The notes: generated by a model not told the origin, from the sequence alone. Positions 34,165-43,014 are shown, counted from the first letter of the stretch. The stretch: DNA of 64,000 bases from Pseudomonas putida (GCF_028682455.1 NZ_JANHLD010000002.1:868001-932000); one strand, 5' to 3'. Program-made: numbers and translations.

Positions 34165-36915
34165 CTACAGCGCGGTGTTGTCGGGCAGCTTCAGGTCCAG
34201 GTCGCGAGCCTTGGCAATGGCCTCGTCGCGGCCGGTGACCGCAAGCTTGTAGAAAATGTTTTTCATGTGCCACTTCACCGTTTCCGGTGACAGGTTCAAT
34301 ACCCGCGCAATCTTCTTGTTCGGCAGCGTCCGAGCTACCAGGCTCAGTACCTCGAGCTCGCGGGCACTGAGCACTTTGGGGCTGTCGCCCGCTTCAGCCT
34401 GCTGCTGGGTTGACGCCGTGCTGCGGGCGATGTCCAGCAGACGCCGGGTGTAGAACTCCAGCACCGGGTCCGGCTTGTCGTGCTCCAGCAACGCCTGCAA
34501 TCGTGCGGCCATCCCGGGCCATGCATCGAGCAGGGTACGCACCAGGCCCAGTCGATGGCCCTGGCGCAACGCTTCGACCAAGAGTTCACGGGCCACCTGT
34601 GGTCGTTGCTGGCCCTGCTCGCAGATCGCCAGTTGCAGGAGCATGGGGACCACCCGGCGCCAGCGTCGATGAGCGCGTGAGGTGTCGACCAGCTCATACA
34701 GCTGCTGCGCAGCATCGCCCAGGTTGCCCTTGTGCAGATACCGCTCACAGGCAGCACGGCGGGCGATGACCCATACCTCCAGGGCCGTCCCCGGGCCTTG
34801 TGGCTGATCGCCGGCCGCCAGTTGCTCGATGCGCTGCAGCACCGCATCGGCCTGCTGTTCATCGCCGCCCTGCTGTGCCCAGCGCATGCGCAGCATCAAC
34901 GCCGAGGCCAACAGCCGGTCCAGGTTGTAGCTGCTTGCAAACTGCTCCAGTCGCTCGACCCAGCTCCAGGCTTCGACAGGGCGACCGGCCAGCCAATGGG
35001 CCGTGGCCAGGGTCTGCATCGCCTGCAGCACACTGTCGGCAAGGGCCACGCGCTGCAACAGCTTCATGCGCGGCTCCAGCAGTTGGCACGCCGCCTCGTA
35101 GTCGCCCTGCTCGTACAGGGCCACGCCCAACAAGGCCGCGGCCATGCTGCTGACGATCAGGTACGCCACTCCCTGGCTTTGCGCCTGCTCGAGTACTTCG
35201 CGGTACAGGTGTTCGGCTTGCGCAACGCGACCCTCGAGCGCCAGGCTCATGCCGCTGAAGCATCGCCCCACCAGGCTGCGTCGCGGCGACCCCTGCAGGC
35301 GCTCGCCGTCCTTGAGCACGGCCCGGGCCTGCTCGAATTCGCCCTGGTACATGTACAGCCACGCCAGGGTGTTGCTACGCCCGGCATAGGCAAAATCGTC
35401 GGCATCCTCAGGAATGGCCAGCAGCGCCGGGCGCATTGCCAGCAAGGCCTCGGTATCGTCGCGAAACAGCGCCAGGCTGCCCTGCAGCACGGTAAACACA
35501 TGCTGCTGGTTGCGGTCGAGCAAGGCGTACTGGCGGCGCAAGTGCGCCAGGCTCTGCTCCACCGCAGGGTAGTTGCGGGCATACAGCGACAGGTGCGCCA
35601 TGACCAGTTGCAGGCCGATACGGCTGGCGGTCTGCTCCGCCGGCAGGCTGCGCAACAGCCCCGATACCTGGCTCAGGTTGCCCTTGTTCAGCAGGTCGTA
35701 GGCGCAGGCTTCGACGATATCGGCGGCGGCTTCGGCATCGCCCGCCTTTACTGCATGGCGCACCGCTTCGTCGAGATGACCATGGCTGCTGAACCAGCCT
35801 CGCGCCGTGGCGTGCAGGCTTGCCAGGCTTTCGTCCGCCTGCGCCGCCAGGCGGCTGTGCAGGACCTTGCCCAGCAACGGATGCAGGCGATACCAGGTTT
35901 CCTGGTCGTGGCTCTTGATCTGGGTGATGAACAGGTTGTCGCTGTCCAGGCGGGTGAGCTGGGTGAACATCCGGGCGATGGCATGGGGCTGGCCCATCAG
36001 GGTTGCGCAGAGCGAGGCACAAAAGCGTTCGCAGATCGACACCCGGGTGAGCAGGCGCAGGTCTTCGGGCGCCAGGCGTACCAGCACTTCCCGTTCAAAA
36101 TAGCTGGCAAAGGCACCCGGATCGCGCACCTGCACCCGGTCGAAGCGCCCGCCCTGCTTGGCCTTGAGGTCGACGGCAAACAGCTGCAGGCCGGCCACCC
36201 AGCCGTCGGTCAACTCGTGCAGCACGGCCGCATCGCGCGGGTCGATGCTGCCCAGCTGCTCACGCAGGAAGCGTTCCGATTCCTCGGCGCTGAAACGCAG
36301 GTCGCGCAGGTCGAAATCACTCACCTGGCCACGCCCGCGCAAACGTGCGAGGGCGACCGGCAAGGCGACCCGCGAGCAGAGCACCAGGTGCAACCTGGCC
36401 GGTGCGTAGTCGAGCAACCAGTGCAGCGCCTGGATGATGTGCGGGTCCTGCACATGGTGCAGGTCGTCCAGCATCAGCACCAGCTCGCGGCCATGCCGGT
36501 CGATGCTCTGCACCAGGGTGATGACCCAGTGTTCCAGGGCCATTTCGCCGTTGTCGCGACCGAGCAGGAAACCGGCCTCGCGCACCAGCGCGGGGTCGAC
36601 TTCGGCCAGGCTTGCCTGCAGGCAATGGCAGAAGCGCTCCAGGTCATCGTCTTCGGCCGACAGCGACAGCCAGGCCACATCGTAATTCAGCGCCAGCAAC
36701 TCGCGGCGCCAGCCCAGCAGGGTGCTGGTCTTGCCGCTGCCGGCCGGCCCCTGGATCACCACGCAGCGCTGGCGGCGGGCCTCCAGCAAGCGCGCCAGCA
36801 GGCCCTCGCGGGCCAACAGCACGCGCGCCCCACGGGGCGGCAGCACTTTGGTCTGGACATTGGAGGGATCAGTGTCGGTTTCTGCATCGGACAATAGCGG
36901 CATGAGCGAAGACAT
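34165..36915 (-). CDS. Large ATP-dependent LuxR regulator, MalT-like (LAL) no. 1
   Basis: From the ATG at 36913-36915 the protein is about 916 aa. It has an NTPase domain with Walker A 'VIQGPAGSGKTSTLLGWRRE' near residue 55 and Walker B-like 'LVLMLDDLHHVQ', a WH/TPR superhelical middle (about 350-800), and a C-terminal LuxR HTH 'LSARELEVLSLVARTLPNKK' ... 'LSPETVKWHMKNIFYKL'. Such regulators (MalT, AlkS) activate transcription on binding ATP and an inducer. It is convergent with the thioesterase and divergent from a CoA-transferase gene. No strong RBS was found; an ATG four codons later is an alternative, and the open frame extends 74 codons upstream into unlikely sequence. It is more divergent than the other two LAL proteins here. 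Confidence 0.88.
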   Translation of the reverse strand: MSSLMPLLSDAETDTDPSNVQTKVLPPRGARVLLAREGLLARLLEARRQRCVVIQGPAGSGKTSTLLGWRRELLALNYDVAWLSLSAEDDDLERFCHCLQASLAEVDPALVREAGFLLGRDNGEMALEHWVITLVQSIDRHGRELVLMLDDLHHVQDPHIIQALHWLLDYAPARLHLVLCSRVALPVALARLRGRGQVSDFDLRDLRFSAEESERFLREQLGSIDPRDAAVLHELTDGWVAGLQLFAVDLKAKQGGRFDRVQVRDPGAFASYFEREVLVRLAPEDLRLLTRVSICERFCASLCATLMGQPHAIARMFTQLTRLDSDNLFITQIKSHDQETWYRLHPLLGKVLHSRLAAQADESLASLHATARGWFSSHGHLDEAVRHAVKAGDAEAAADIVEACAYDLLNKGNLSQVSGLLRSLPAEQTASRIGLQLVMAHLSLYARNYPAVEQSLAHLRRQYALLDRNQQHVFTVLQGSLALFRDDTEALLAMRPALLAIPEDADDFAYAGRSNTLAWLYMYQGEFEQARAVLKDGERLQGSPRRSLVGRCFSGMSLALEGRVAQAEHLYREVLEQAQSQGVAYLIVSSMAAALLGVALYEQGDYEAACQLLEPRMKLLQRVALADSVLQAMQTLATAHWLAGRPVEAWSWVERLEQFASSYNLDRLLASALMLRMRWAQQGGDEQQADAVLQRIEQLAAGDQPQGPGTALEVWVIARRAACERYLHKGNLGDAAQQLYELVDTSRAHRRWRRVVPMLLQLAICEQGQQRPQVARELLVEALRQGHRLGLVRTLLDAWPGMAARLQALLEHDKPDPVLEFYTRRLLDIARSTASTQQQAEAGDSPKVLSARELEVLSLVARTLPNKKIARVLNLSPETVKWHMKNIFYKLAVTGRDEAIAKARDLDLKLPDNTAL

Positions 36916-37087
36916 CCAGAATGGCGGACAGCGCAGGACCACAGTGTAAGGGCTAACGCAGCGCTTGTGGGGGCTTGCTGTCTCCCCGCGGGCCCGATAC
37001 ACAATCGGTATCGGGCCAGACCGCAAAAGTATTGTTCGCCGGGCCCGCCCCCTGCCTACCATCGAAGCCCTGCCAATGGAGGTTTCG

Positions 37088-38293
37088 ATGAACACATGCA
37101 AGGGGCCGCTTGCCGGGGTCCGGGTACTGGATATCACCGCCGTGCTGATGGGCCCCTATGCCACCCAGATGCTCGGCGACATGGGCGCCGACGTCATCAA
37201 GGTCGAGTCGCCCGAGGGCGACACCGTGCGCGATATCGGCCCGCGCAGAAACCACGGCATGGCCGGTATTTTCCTGCAGGCCAACCGCAACAAGCGCAGC
37301 ATTGTCCTCGACCTCAAGCAGCCCGAGGGTCGCGAAGCCCTGCTGCGCCTGGCCGCCGACGTCGACGTGCTGGTCTACAACGTGAGGCCACAGGCCATGG
37401 CGCGCCTGGGCCTGGACTATGCCGCGGTGGCGGCGGTCAACCCGACGATCATCTACGTGGGCGTCTACGGCTACGGCCAGGCGGGCCCCTACGCCGCCAA
37501 GCCGGCTTACGATGACCTGATCCAGGGCGCCGTGGGCTTGCCGGCGCTGACCCTGGCGGCCGGTGCCGACACCCCGCGCTATGTGCCCAGTGCCATGGCG
37601 GACCGTATCGTTGGCATGAGCGCGGTCAGCGCGATCACCGCTGCGCTCTATCATCGCCAGTGCAGCGGTGAGGGCCAGTCGATCGAAATTCCCATGTTCG
37701 AGACCATGGCCCAGTTCGTGCTGGGCGATCACCTGGGCGGGCTGAGCTTCGATCCGCCCCAGGGGCCGTCGGGGTATGCCCGCCTGCTCAACGAGCACCG
37801 CAAGCCCTACCCCACCCTTGACGGGTTTCTGTGCGTGATGATCTACAGCGACAAACAGTGGCGCAGCTTTTTCGAACTGATCGGCCGGGGTGACGAGTTC
37901 GATACGGATGAACGCCTGGGCTCCATCGGACGGCGCACCGAACATATCCATGAGCTGTACCGCATGGTGGCCGGGATCATCGCCACCGGCACCAGCGCCG
38001 AATGGCTCGAACGGCTGGAGGCGGCGGACATCCCCGTGATGCCCATGCACACGGTGGAATCCCTGCTGGAAGACCCGCACCTGCAGGCCGTGGGTTTCTT
38101 CGACTACCAGGAGCATCCCAGCGAAGGCCGCATCCGCTCCCTGGGCATCCCCTCCACCTGGTCGGCGACACAACCGACCCTTACCCGCCATGCACCGCGG
38201 CTGGGAGAGCACAGCGCACAAATCCTCGCCGCCGCAGGCTACACCCCCGAACAAATCAACACCCTCGCCACCCGCGGCATCACCCGCCTGTAG
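37088..38293 (+). CDS. Class III (CaiB/BaiF) acyl-CoA:carboxylate CoA-transferase
   Basis: The 401-aa protein starts 'CKGPLAGVRVLDITAVLMGP' with the class III signature 'QMLGDMGADVIKVESPEGDT', then 'VLDLKQPEGREALLRLAADV' and 'VGVYGYGQAGPYAAKPAYDD'. It lacks the 'GHDxNYIALSG' and 'GDxGGG' racemase residues of the two racemases in this window and keeps 'KPAYDDLIQ' plus 'MADRIVG', as in true CoA-transferases. It would move CoA between a product acyl-CoA and the substrate acid, saving ATP. GGAGG lies 6 nt before the chosen ATG; the open frame extends 41 codons upstream. Divergent from LuxR no. 1, its probable regulator. Substrates are unknown. Confidence 0.82.
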   Translation: MNTCKGPLAGVRVLDITAVLMGPYATQMLGDMGADVIKVESPEGDTVRDIGPRRNHGMAGIFLQANRNKRSIVLDLKQPEGREALLRLAADVDVLVYNVRPQAMARLGLDYAAVAAVNPTIIYVGVYGYGQAGPYAAKPAYDDLIQGAVGLPALTLAAGADTPRYVPSAMADRIVGMSAVSAITAALYHRQCSGEGQSIEIPMFETMAQFVLGDHLGGLSFDPPQGPSGYARLLNEHRKPYPTLDGFLCVMIYSDKQWRSFFELIGRGDEFDTDERLGSIGRRTEHIHELYRMVAGIIATGTSAEWLERLEAADIPVMPMHTVESLLEDPHLQAVGFFDYQEHPSEGRIRSLGIPSTWSATQPTLTRHAPRLGEHSAQILAAAGYTPEQINTLATRGITRL

Positions 38294-38469
38294 GAGTGGG
38301 CTTGCCCAACGATGGCCGCGTTGCGGCCGATCGCGGGCAAGCCCCCTCCCAGAGGTACCGGGCAAGCCAGCAAGAGCGTAGCGAATTGTGCTCTTGATCT
38401 TGAACTTCAGGCCCCGTCAACCAGCGTAGGGCCCCTGGTGGGGCGGTGTACGGATCAACACACAAGACC
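38294..38469. repeat. REP plus shortened copy of the composite intergenic repeat
   Basis: A REP pair ('taggagtgggcttgcccaac' and 'ggccgatcgcgggcaagccc', about 38291-38352) is followed by 'ccagcaagagcgtagcgaat' (38368), 'ggccccgtcaaccag' and 'cgtagggcccctggtgggg' (to 38443), then 'cggatcaacacacaa' (38450-38464). Compared with 20131-20375 about 130 bp of the middle are missing, while the flanking 'ggatcaacacacaa' also occurs after the first copy (20761-20774). Confidence 0.7.
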
Positions 38470-39366
38470 TCATCGCGGAACAAGCCCACTCCCACAAAGC
38501 TCGATGAAGTGTCGTGCCGTAGGCGTCAGCGCATCTTCCAGCACCGCCAGGGCGGTCCCCACCACAAGACGCTCGTCCAGCTCTTCGAGCGGCAGGAACA
38601 CCACCCCCGGACCGCTGCAACGGCACACCGCATCCGGCAACAACGCCACCCCCAACCCTCCTTCGACCAACCCCAGGATGGTCTGCACCTGCACCGCTTC
38701 CTGGGCAATCGGCGGCTGGATGCCGGCCGCCTGGAAGGCATACTGGGTCAAGGCATGCATGCCCGGCACCAGGCTGCGCGAATGGACGATGAAAGGCTCG
38801 TCGCCCAGATCGCCAAGCCGCAACCCCACCCGCCCCACCAGCGGCGAACCGGCACTCACCGCCAGGACCATGCGCTCGCGCTGCAGCAAGGTGATTTTCG
38901 CCGCGGTCGGCTCCAACACCGGAAAGCGCACCAGCGCCACATCCAGCGAGTGCTCGCCGATCCTGCGCAGCAGGTCGCTGGTGGTCGACTCCTCGATCTG
39001 CAGCTCCACCGCCGGGAACCGCTTGCGATAGCTGCGGATGAGGTCGGGCATGAGCGAAAAGGCGGCCGAACCGACAAAGCCGACCCGCAAGCGCCCCTGC
39101 TCGCCGCGCTGGCCCTCGCGGGCGGCGCGGCGTATTTCGTCGGCGAAGAACAGCGAGCGACGGGCATGACCCAGCACCGCTTCGCCCGCCGCGGTCAGTT
39201 TCAACCCCGAGGGCAAACGCTCGAACAGCAACACACCCAGCTCGCCCTCGAGCTTTTTGATCGAGGTCGACAACGGCGGCTGGGCCATGTGCAATTGCTC
39301 GGCGGCACGGTGAAAGTTGAGGGTCTGGGCCAGCACCAGGACTTGCTTGAGTTGACGTAATTCCAT
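38470..39366 (-). CDS. LysR-type transcriptional regulator (CbbR/BenM-like architecture)
   Basis: The 298-aa protein begins 'MELRQLKQVLVLAQTLNFHR' with the LysR HTH ('AAEQLHMAQPPLSTSIKKLE', 'LLFERLPSGLKLTAAGEAVL') and the effector domain 'GRLRVGFVGSAAFSLMPDLI'. The 'MELRQL...NFHRAAE..H.AQPPLS' start is typical of the BenM/CatM/TfdR group that senses aromatic or dicarboxylic acids. It is divergent from the second racemase gene (118-bp gap), its likely target. Its last codons fall in a REP-like half ('cgcggaacaagcccactccc'). GAGAGG precedes the ATG. Confidence 0.9.
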   Translation of the reverse strand: MELRQLKQVLVLAQTLNFHRAAEQLHMAQPPLSTSIKKLEGELGVLLFERLPSGLKLTAAGEAVLGHARRSLFFADEIRRAAREGQRGEQGRLRVGFVGSAAFSLMPDLIRSYRKRFPAVELQIEESTTSDLLRRIGEHSLDVALVRFPVLEPTAAKITLLQRERMVLAVSAGSPLVGRVGLRLGDLGDEPFIVHSRSLVPGMHALTQYAFQAAGIQPPIAQEAVQVQTILGLVEGGLGVALLPDAVCRCSGPGVVFLPLEELDERLVVGTALAVLEDALTPTARHFIELCGSGLVPR

Positions 39367-39484
39367 ACTGCCTCTCTCGGGGCAAAGGCCCCGTGTATCG
39401 GTCGATCCGGATCAGGTATTGGACGCCCGCTGCCGGCTGGAGAATCATGCCTGGACCCTTACTCCACCCGGATGGAAGACGCAG

Positions 39485-40639
39485 ATGGGCCCACTTGCAG
39501 GTGTGAAAATTATCGAGCTGGCCGGTATCGGCCCCGGCCCCATGGCAGCGATGATGCTCGCCGACCTGGGCGCCACGGTGCTGCGCATCGAGCGGCGCGA
39601 GGCGGTGCAACTTGGGGTCAGCAAACCCCTCGAGTTCAACCTGCTGCTGCGCAACCGCCAGGCCATTGCCCTGGACCTCAAGGACCCGCAGGCCGTCGAG
39701 TTGGTCAAGGAGCTGCTGGCCGATGCCGACGCGCTGATCGAAGGCTTTCGCCCCGGCGTCACCGAACGCCTGGGCCTGGGCCCGGAGCAGTGCCTGGCGC
39801 TCAACCCGCGCCTCGTCTACGGGCGCATCACCGGCTGGGGCCAAAGTGGCCCGTTGGCCAAGGCGGCCGGCCATGACATCAACTACATCGCCCTGACCGG
39901 CGTGCTCAATGCCATCGGCCGCAACGACCACTTGCCTGCCGTACCCCTGGCCCTGCTCGGCGACATGAGTGGCGGCGCCCTGTACCTGACCATCGGCGTG
40001 CTCGCGGGCATTTTCGAAGCCCGTCGTTCTGGCCTGGGCCAGGTGGTGGACGCCGCCATCGTCGATGGCACAGCCTCCATGGCGACGCTGTTCTACGGCC
40101 TGGTCGCGGCCGGTAGCTGGAACCCACGGCGCGGCAGCAATCTGCTTGATTCCGGTGCCTACTTCTATGATGTGTACCCCTGTGCCGACAACCAGTTGAT
40201 TTCCATCGGCCCCATCGAGGGGCGCTTTCACACCGACCTGTTGCGCCACCTCGACATCGACCCGCAGCTGATCGGCGAACAGAACGACCCGCGCAACTGG
40301 CCCGCAGCCCGCACGTTGTTCACCGAGGCCTTCGCCCGCCGTACCCGGGCGCAGTGGTGTGAATTGCTCGAGGGCACCGACGTATGCTTTGCCCCGGTAC
40401 TGTCGTTCGCCGAGGCGCCGGAGCATCCGCACCTCAAGGCCCGTGGCACCTTTATCGAAGTGGACGGTGTGGTCCAACCCGCCCCGGCGCCGCGCTTCAG
40501 CCGAACCCCGCCGTCACCCCCCACCCCGCCTCGGGCCGCCACCGTTGCCGGGATCCCTGAAGCGCTGAGCGGCTGGCTGCCCGCCGCGCGTATCGCCCAC
40601 TGGACCGAGCAGGGCGTGATGGGCGACAACCCGCAATAA
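39485..40639 (+). CDS. Alpha-methylacyl-CoA racemase (CaiB/BaiF family), copy 2
   Basis: The 384-aa protein starts 'GPLAGVKIIELAGIGPGPMA' and keeps the racemase catalytic residues: His130 in 'AAGHDINYIALTGVL' and Asp160 in 'LLGDMSGGALYLTIGVLAG'. 'EQCLALNPRLVYGRITGWGQ' is shared with the copy at 16977-18092. It would epimerise 2-methylacyl-CoA. A Pro-rich stretch ('SRTPPSPPTPPRAA') precedes the C-terminus. The ATG at 39485 has GGAAG upstream; 22 earlier codons are open. Convergent with the MaoC gene at 40680 and divergent from the LysR gene. Two racemases in one island suggest chains with more than one methyl branch or two substrates (inference). Confidence 0.87.
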   Translation: MGPLAGVKIIELAGIGPGPMAAMMLADLGATVLRIERREAVQLGVSKPLEFNLLLRNRQAIALDLKDPQAVELVKELLADADALIEGFRPGVTERLGLGPEQCLALNPRLVYGRITGWGQSGPLAKAAGHDINYIALTGVLNAIGRNDHLPAVPLALLGDMSGGALYLTIGVLAGIFEARRSGLGQVVDAAIVDGTASMATLFYGLVAAGSWNPRRGSNLLDSGAYFYDVYPCADNQLISIGPIEGRFHTDLLRHLDIDPQLIGEQNDPRNWPAARTLFTEAFARRTRAQWCELLEGTDVCFAPVLSFAEAPEHPHLKARGTFIEVDGVVQPAPAPRFSRTPPSPPTPPRAATVAGIPEALSGWLPAARIAHWTEQGVMGDNPQ

Positions 40640-40679
40640 ACGATGGCGCGGGCCGCCTTGCGGGGCCTGCGCCTTCACC

Positions 40680-41162
40680 TCACCGCGCGGGCCGCACCCG
40701 CATCATGCGCAGCGGCGTGTACACCATCACTGTCTCACCCCGCTGGTTGACGACTTCGTTGCGCGTGCGCACCAGGCCCCGGTCGGGCCGGGAGCTGATG
40801 CGCTGCTCGATGACCTCGCAGCGCACCTGCAGGGTGTCACCGACAAAGGTCGGGCCCTGCATGTTCAGGTCGGCATTGAGAAACGCCATCCCCGAAGCCT
40901 GGAACGACGGCGCCACCAGCCCTTCGGCGAAGGTGTACACCAGCCCGCCAGGCACGACCCTGCCGGTGATGCCCATCTGCGCGCGGTCGGCCGGCTCGGC
41001 GTTGGTGAACAGTTCTTCGGTGAGCCAGGTCAGGTTGGCGAAGTTGACCAGGTCGGTTTCGGTCACCGTGCGCTTTTTGCTGTGGAAGCGGGTACCCACC
41101 GGCAGGTCGTCGCAGTAGATCCCGACCTCCAGCGACAGCACCGCAGGTTCAACGTTGCTCAT
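40680..41162 (-). CDS. MaoC-like enoyl-CoA hydratase
   Basis: The 160-aa single hot-dog protein has 'YCDDLPVGTRFHSKKRTVTE', 'VNFANLTWLTEELFTNAEPA', 'GRVVPGGLVYTFAEGLV' and 'LNADLNMQGPTFVGDTLQVR', the MaoC/(R)-hydratase layout. The usual D-x-N-x-x-H motif is altered: 'LTWLTEELFTN' stands where 'GDxNPxH' is expected, so it may be a variant dehydratase (as in mesaconyl-type enzymes) or a partner subunit. It lies 9 bp after the acyl-CoA dehydrogenase gene in a minus-strand operon. GAGG lies 8 nt before the ATG. Confidence 0.78.
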   Translation of the reverse strand: MSNVEPAVLSLEVGIYCDDLPVGTRFHSKKRTVTETDLVNFANLTWLTEELFTNAEPADRAQMGITGRVVPGGLVYTFAEGLVAPSFQASGMAFLNADLNMQGPTFVGDTLQVRCEVIEQRISSRPDRGLVRTRNEVVNQRGETVMVYTPLRMMRVRPAR

Positions 41163-41171
41163 GCGCGCACC

Positions 41172-42356
41172 TCAATACGACTTGGGCATGCCGAGGACTT
41201 TCTCGGCGATGAAGCACAGGATCATTTCGCGGCTGACCGGAGCGATGCGCGGGATCATCGACTCACGCAGGTAGCGCTCCACGTGATACTCCTTGGCATA
41301 GCCGTAGCCACCATGGGTCATCACTGCGGTTTCGCAGGCCTGGTAGCCGGCTTCGGCCCCCAGGTATTTGGCCGCCCCGGCTTCCACCCCGCACTCTTCG
41401 CCGCGGTCAAAGCGGCCGGCGGCATGAAAAGCCATCAGGCTGGCGGCTTCCAGCTCCATCCAGCACTTGGCCAGCGGATGCTGTATACCCTGGTTCAAAC
41501 CGATCGGCCGGTTGAACACCTCGCGCTCCAGGGCGTAGTTCGCCGCCCGGGCCAGCGCGGCACGGCCCAGGCCCACCGCTTCGCCAGCCACCAGGATACG
41601 TTCGGCGTTCATGCCATGGAGGATGTACTTGAAGCCCTTGCCTTCCTCGCCGATCCGGTCGGCCACCGGCACCCGCAGGCCATCGATGAATACCTGGTTG
41701 GTGTCGATGGCCTTGCGGCCCATCTTGTCGATTTCATGCACCTCGATGCAGCTGCGGTCGAAGTCGGTATAGAACAGGCTCAGGCCGTCGCTCTTGTTCT
41801 TCACCTCTTCAAGCGGCGTGGTACGCGCCAGGATCAGCATTTTCTCGGCGATGCTGGCGGTGGAAATGAAGGTCTTGACCCCGTGCAGCACATAATGGTC
41901 GCCCTCGCGCACGGCGCGGGTCTTGAGTTGGGTGGTGTTCAGCCCGGTGTTGGGTTCGGTGACCATGAAGCAGGTGCGGTGCTCGCCGGCAATCAGCGGC
42001 GGCAGCATGCGCAGCTTCTGCTCCTCGCTGCCGAACTCGACCACCGGGTTGAGGCCGAAGATGTTCATGTGCACCGCCGAGGCGCCGCTCATGCCGGCAC
42101 CCGATTCGGCAATGGCCTGCATCATGATGGTGGCTTCGGTAATGCCCAGCCCCGAACCACCGTAGGCTTCGGGAATGCAGATACCCAGCCAGCCGTCCCG
42201 GGCCAGGGCCTGGTGGAACTCGGCGGGAAAGCCGCCGTGCTTGTCTTTTTCCAGCCAATAGTCGGCGTCGAAACGCTCGCAGATTTTCAGGATCGCCTGA
42301 CGGATTTCCTGATGCTCCGCCGACAGGCTTGACGCAGTGGATTGCAAGGGCAACAT
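41172..42356 (-). CDS. Acyl-CoA dehydrogenase
   Basis: The 394-aa protein has 'CFMVTEPNTGLNTTQLKTRA' and 'HGVKTFISTASIAEKMLILA' (FAD domain), the catalytic Glu in 'HGMNAERILVAGEAVG' (LCAD/IVD position), and a C-terminal 'MTHGGYGYAKEYHVERYLRE'. The loop 'RIAPVSREMILCFIAEKVLG' replaces the usual Y-x-G-(T/S), as in a subset of acyl-CoA dehydrogenases near FadE17/branched-chain groups. It is co-transcribed with MaoC and DUF2889 genes. GGAGA precedes the ATG. The chain type is not determinable; context favours branched chains. Confidence 0.9.
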   Translation of the reverse strand: MLPLQSTASSLSAEHQEIRQAILKICERFDADYWLEKDKHGGFPAEFHQALARDGWLGICIPEAYGGSGLGITEATIMMQAIAESGAGMSGASAVHMNIFGLNPVVEFGSEEQKLRMLPPLIAGEHRTCFMVTEPNTGLNTTQLKTRAVREGDHYVLHGVKTFISTASIAEKMLILARTTPLEEVKNKSDGLSLFYTDFDRSCIEVHEIDKMGRKAIDTNQVFIDGLRVPVADRIGEEGKGFKYILHGMNAERILVAGEAVGLGRAALARAANYALEREVFNRPIGLNQGIQHPLAKCWMELEAASLMAFHAAGRFDRGEECGVEAGAAKYLGAEAGYQACETAVMTHGGYGYAKEYHVERYLRESMIPRIAPVSREMILCFIAEKVLGMPKSY

Positions 42357-42380
42357 AAACAGTCTCCAGAATGTTCGAGG

Positions 42381-42950
42381 TCAGGCCTTGGGCAGGCCCT
42401 GGGGCCACAGCAAGCGCACGGCATCGCCCTCTTCGCGATAGGCATGGCAGGTGCCGACCACCCACGGGCGCACGGCGACCGGGCGCTGCTCGCCAGTGAC
42501 GGCGCGCAGGCTGGCCTGGGCCCGGTAGGTAGAAAACAGGGTTTGCATGGCGGTGTTGGCCATGCGTTCGAGCAGTTCGGTCAGGTGGGTGCACCCATTG
42601 GCACCGCCGACGATGTCTTTCATCTTGCGCTTGAAGCCTGCGGCGATCTTCAGCCCCTGCAAGCCTGCGTAGGCGCTGCTGATTTCAGCGCAGAACGGGC
42701 TGGCCCCCACCTCGGTGGTCGCCTCGATGTGCTGGATGACCATGTCGGTGTCGACGGTCATGACCAGGCGCATGTCATGGATGGTGCCGCCCTCGCCCAC
42801 CCTGTGAAACGGCAGGTCGGTGGGCGCGTTGGTCAGGTCCTGCAGGCGTCCTTCGATCTCGAGGAAGCCGTCGCTGCGCTGGTAGCCGCGGCAGATGATT
42901 TCACGGGTGTGCAGCAGGGTACGGGTGAGTGCTGGCGTGGTAGTCGTCAT
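42381..42950 (-). CDS. DUF2889 protein of unknown function
   Basis: The 189-aa soluble protein has the DUF2889 pattern: 'GYQRSDGFLEIEGRLQDLTN', 'GGTIHDMRLVMTVDTDMVIQ', 'GLQGLKIAAGFKRKMKDIVG' and 'GANGCTHLTELLERMANTAM'. The family has conserved His, Asp, Cys and Glu residues in 'IHDM' and 'GCTHLTEL' that could bind a metal, but no activity is known. Members recur in CoA-thioester catabolic clusters, so a role in acyl-chain processing is likely but unproven. It sits 24 bp upstream of the acyl-CoA dehydrogenase start and 88 bp after the thiolase, with a 10-bp hairpin in that gap. Confidence 0.82.
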   Translation of the reverse strand: MTTTTPALTRTLLHTREIICRGYQRSDGFLEIEGRLQDLTNAPTDLPFHRVGEGGTIHDMRLVMTVDTDMVIQHIEATTEVGASPFCAEISSAYAGLQGLKIAAGFKRKMKDIVGGANGCTHLTELLERMANTAMQTLFSTYRAQASLRAVTGEQRPVAVRPWVVGTCHAYREEGDAVRLLWPQGLPKA

Positions 42951-42990
42951 GGACTGCTTCTCTTTGGGCCGGGTCGCACGGTGAGGTGTA

Positions 42991-43014
42991 CCGGGAACGA
43001 CTGCTCGTTCCCGG
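42991..43014. other. Perfect 10-bp intercistronic hairpin
   Basis: CCGGGAACGA (42991-43000) pairs with TCGTTCCCGG (43005-43014) around a 4-nt loop, between thiolase and DUF2889 genes of the same operon. No T-tract follows on the minus strand. Like the hairpin at 28268-28294, it may act as an mRNA stabiliser or partial terminator. Confidence 0.6.

Noticed and set aside
34732..36897. 721-codon plus-strand frame opposite LuxR no. 1
   Set aside because: Shadow; the minus strand has clear NTPase and HTH domains.
36916..37137. N-terminal extension of LuxR no. 1 to 990 aa
   Set aside because: The extra 74 codons overlap the divergent promoter and the start of the CoA-transferase gene and do not resemble the family.
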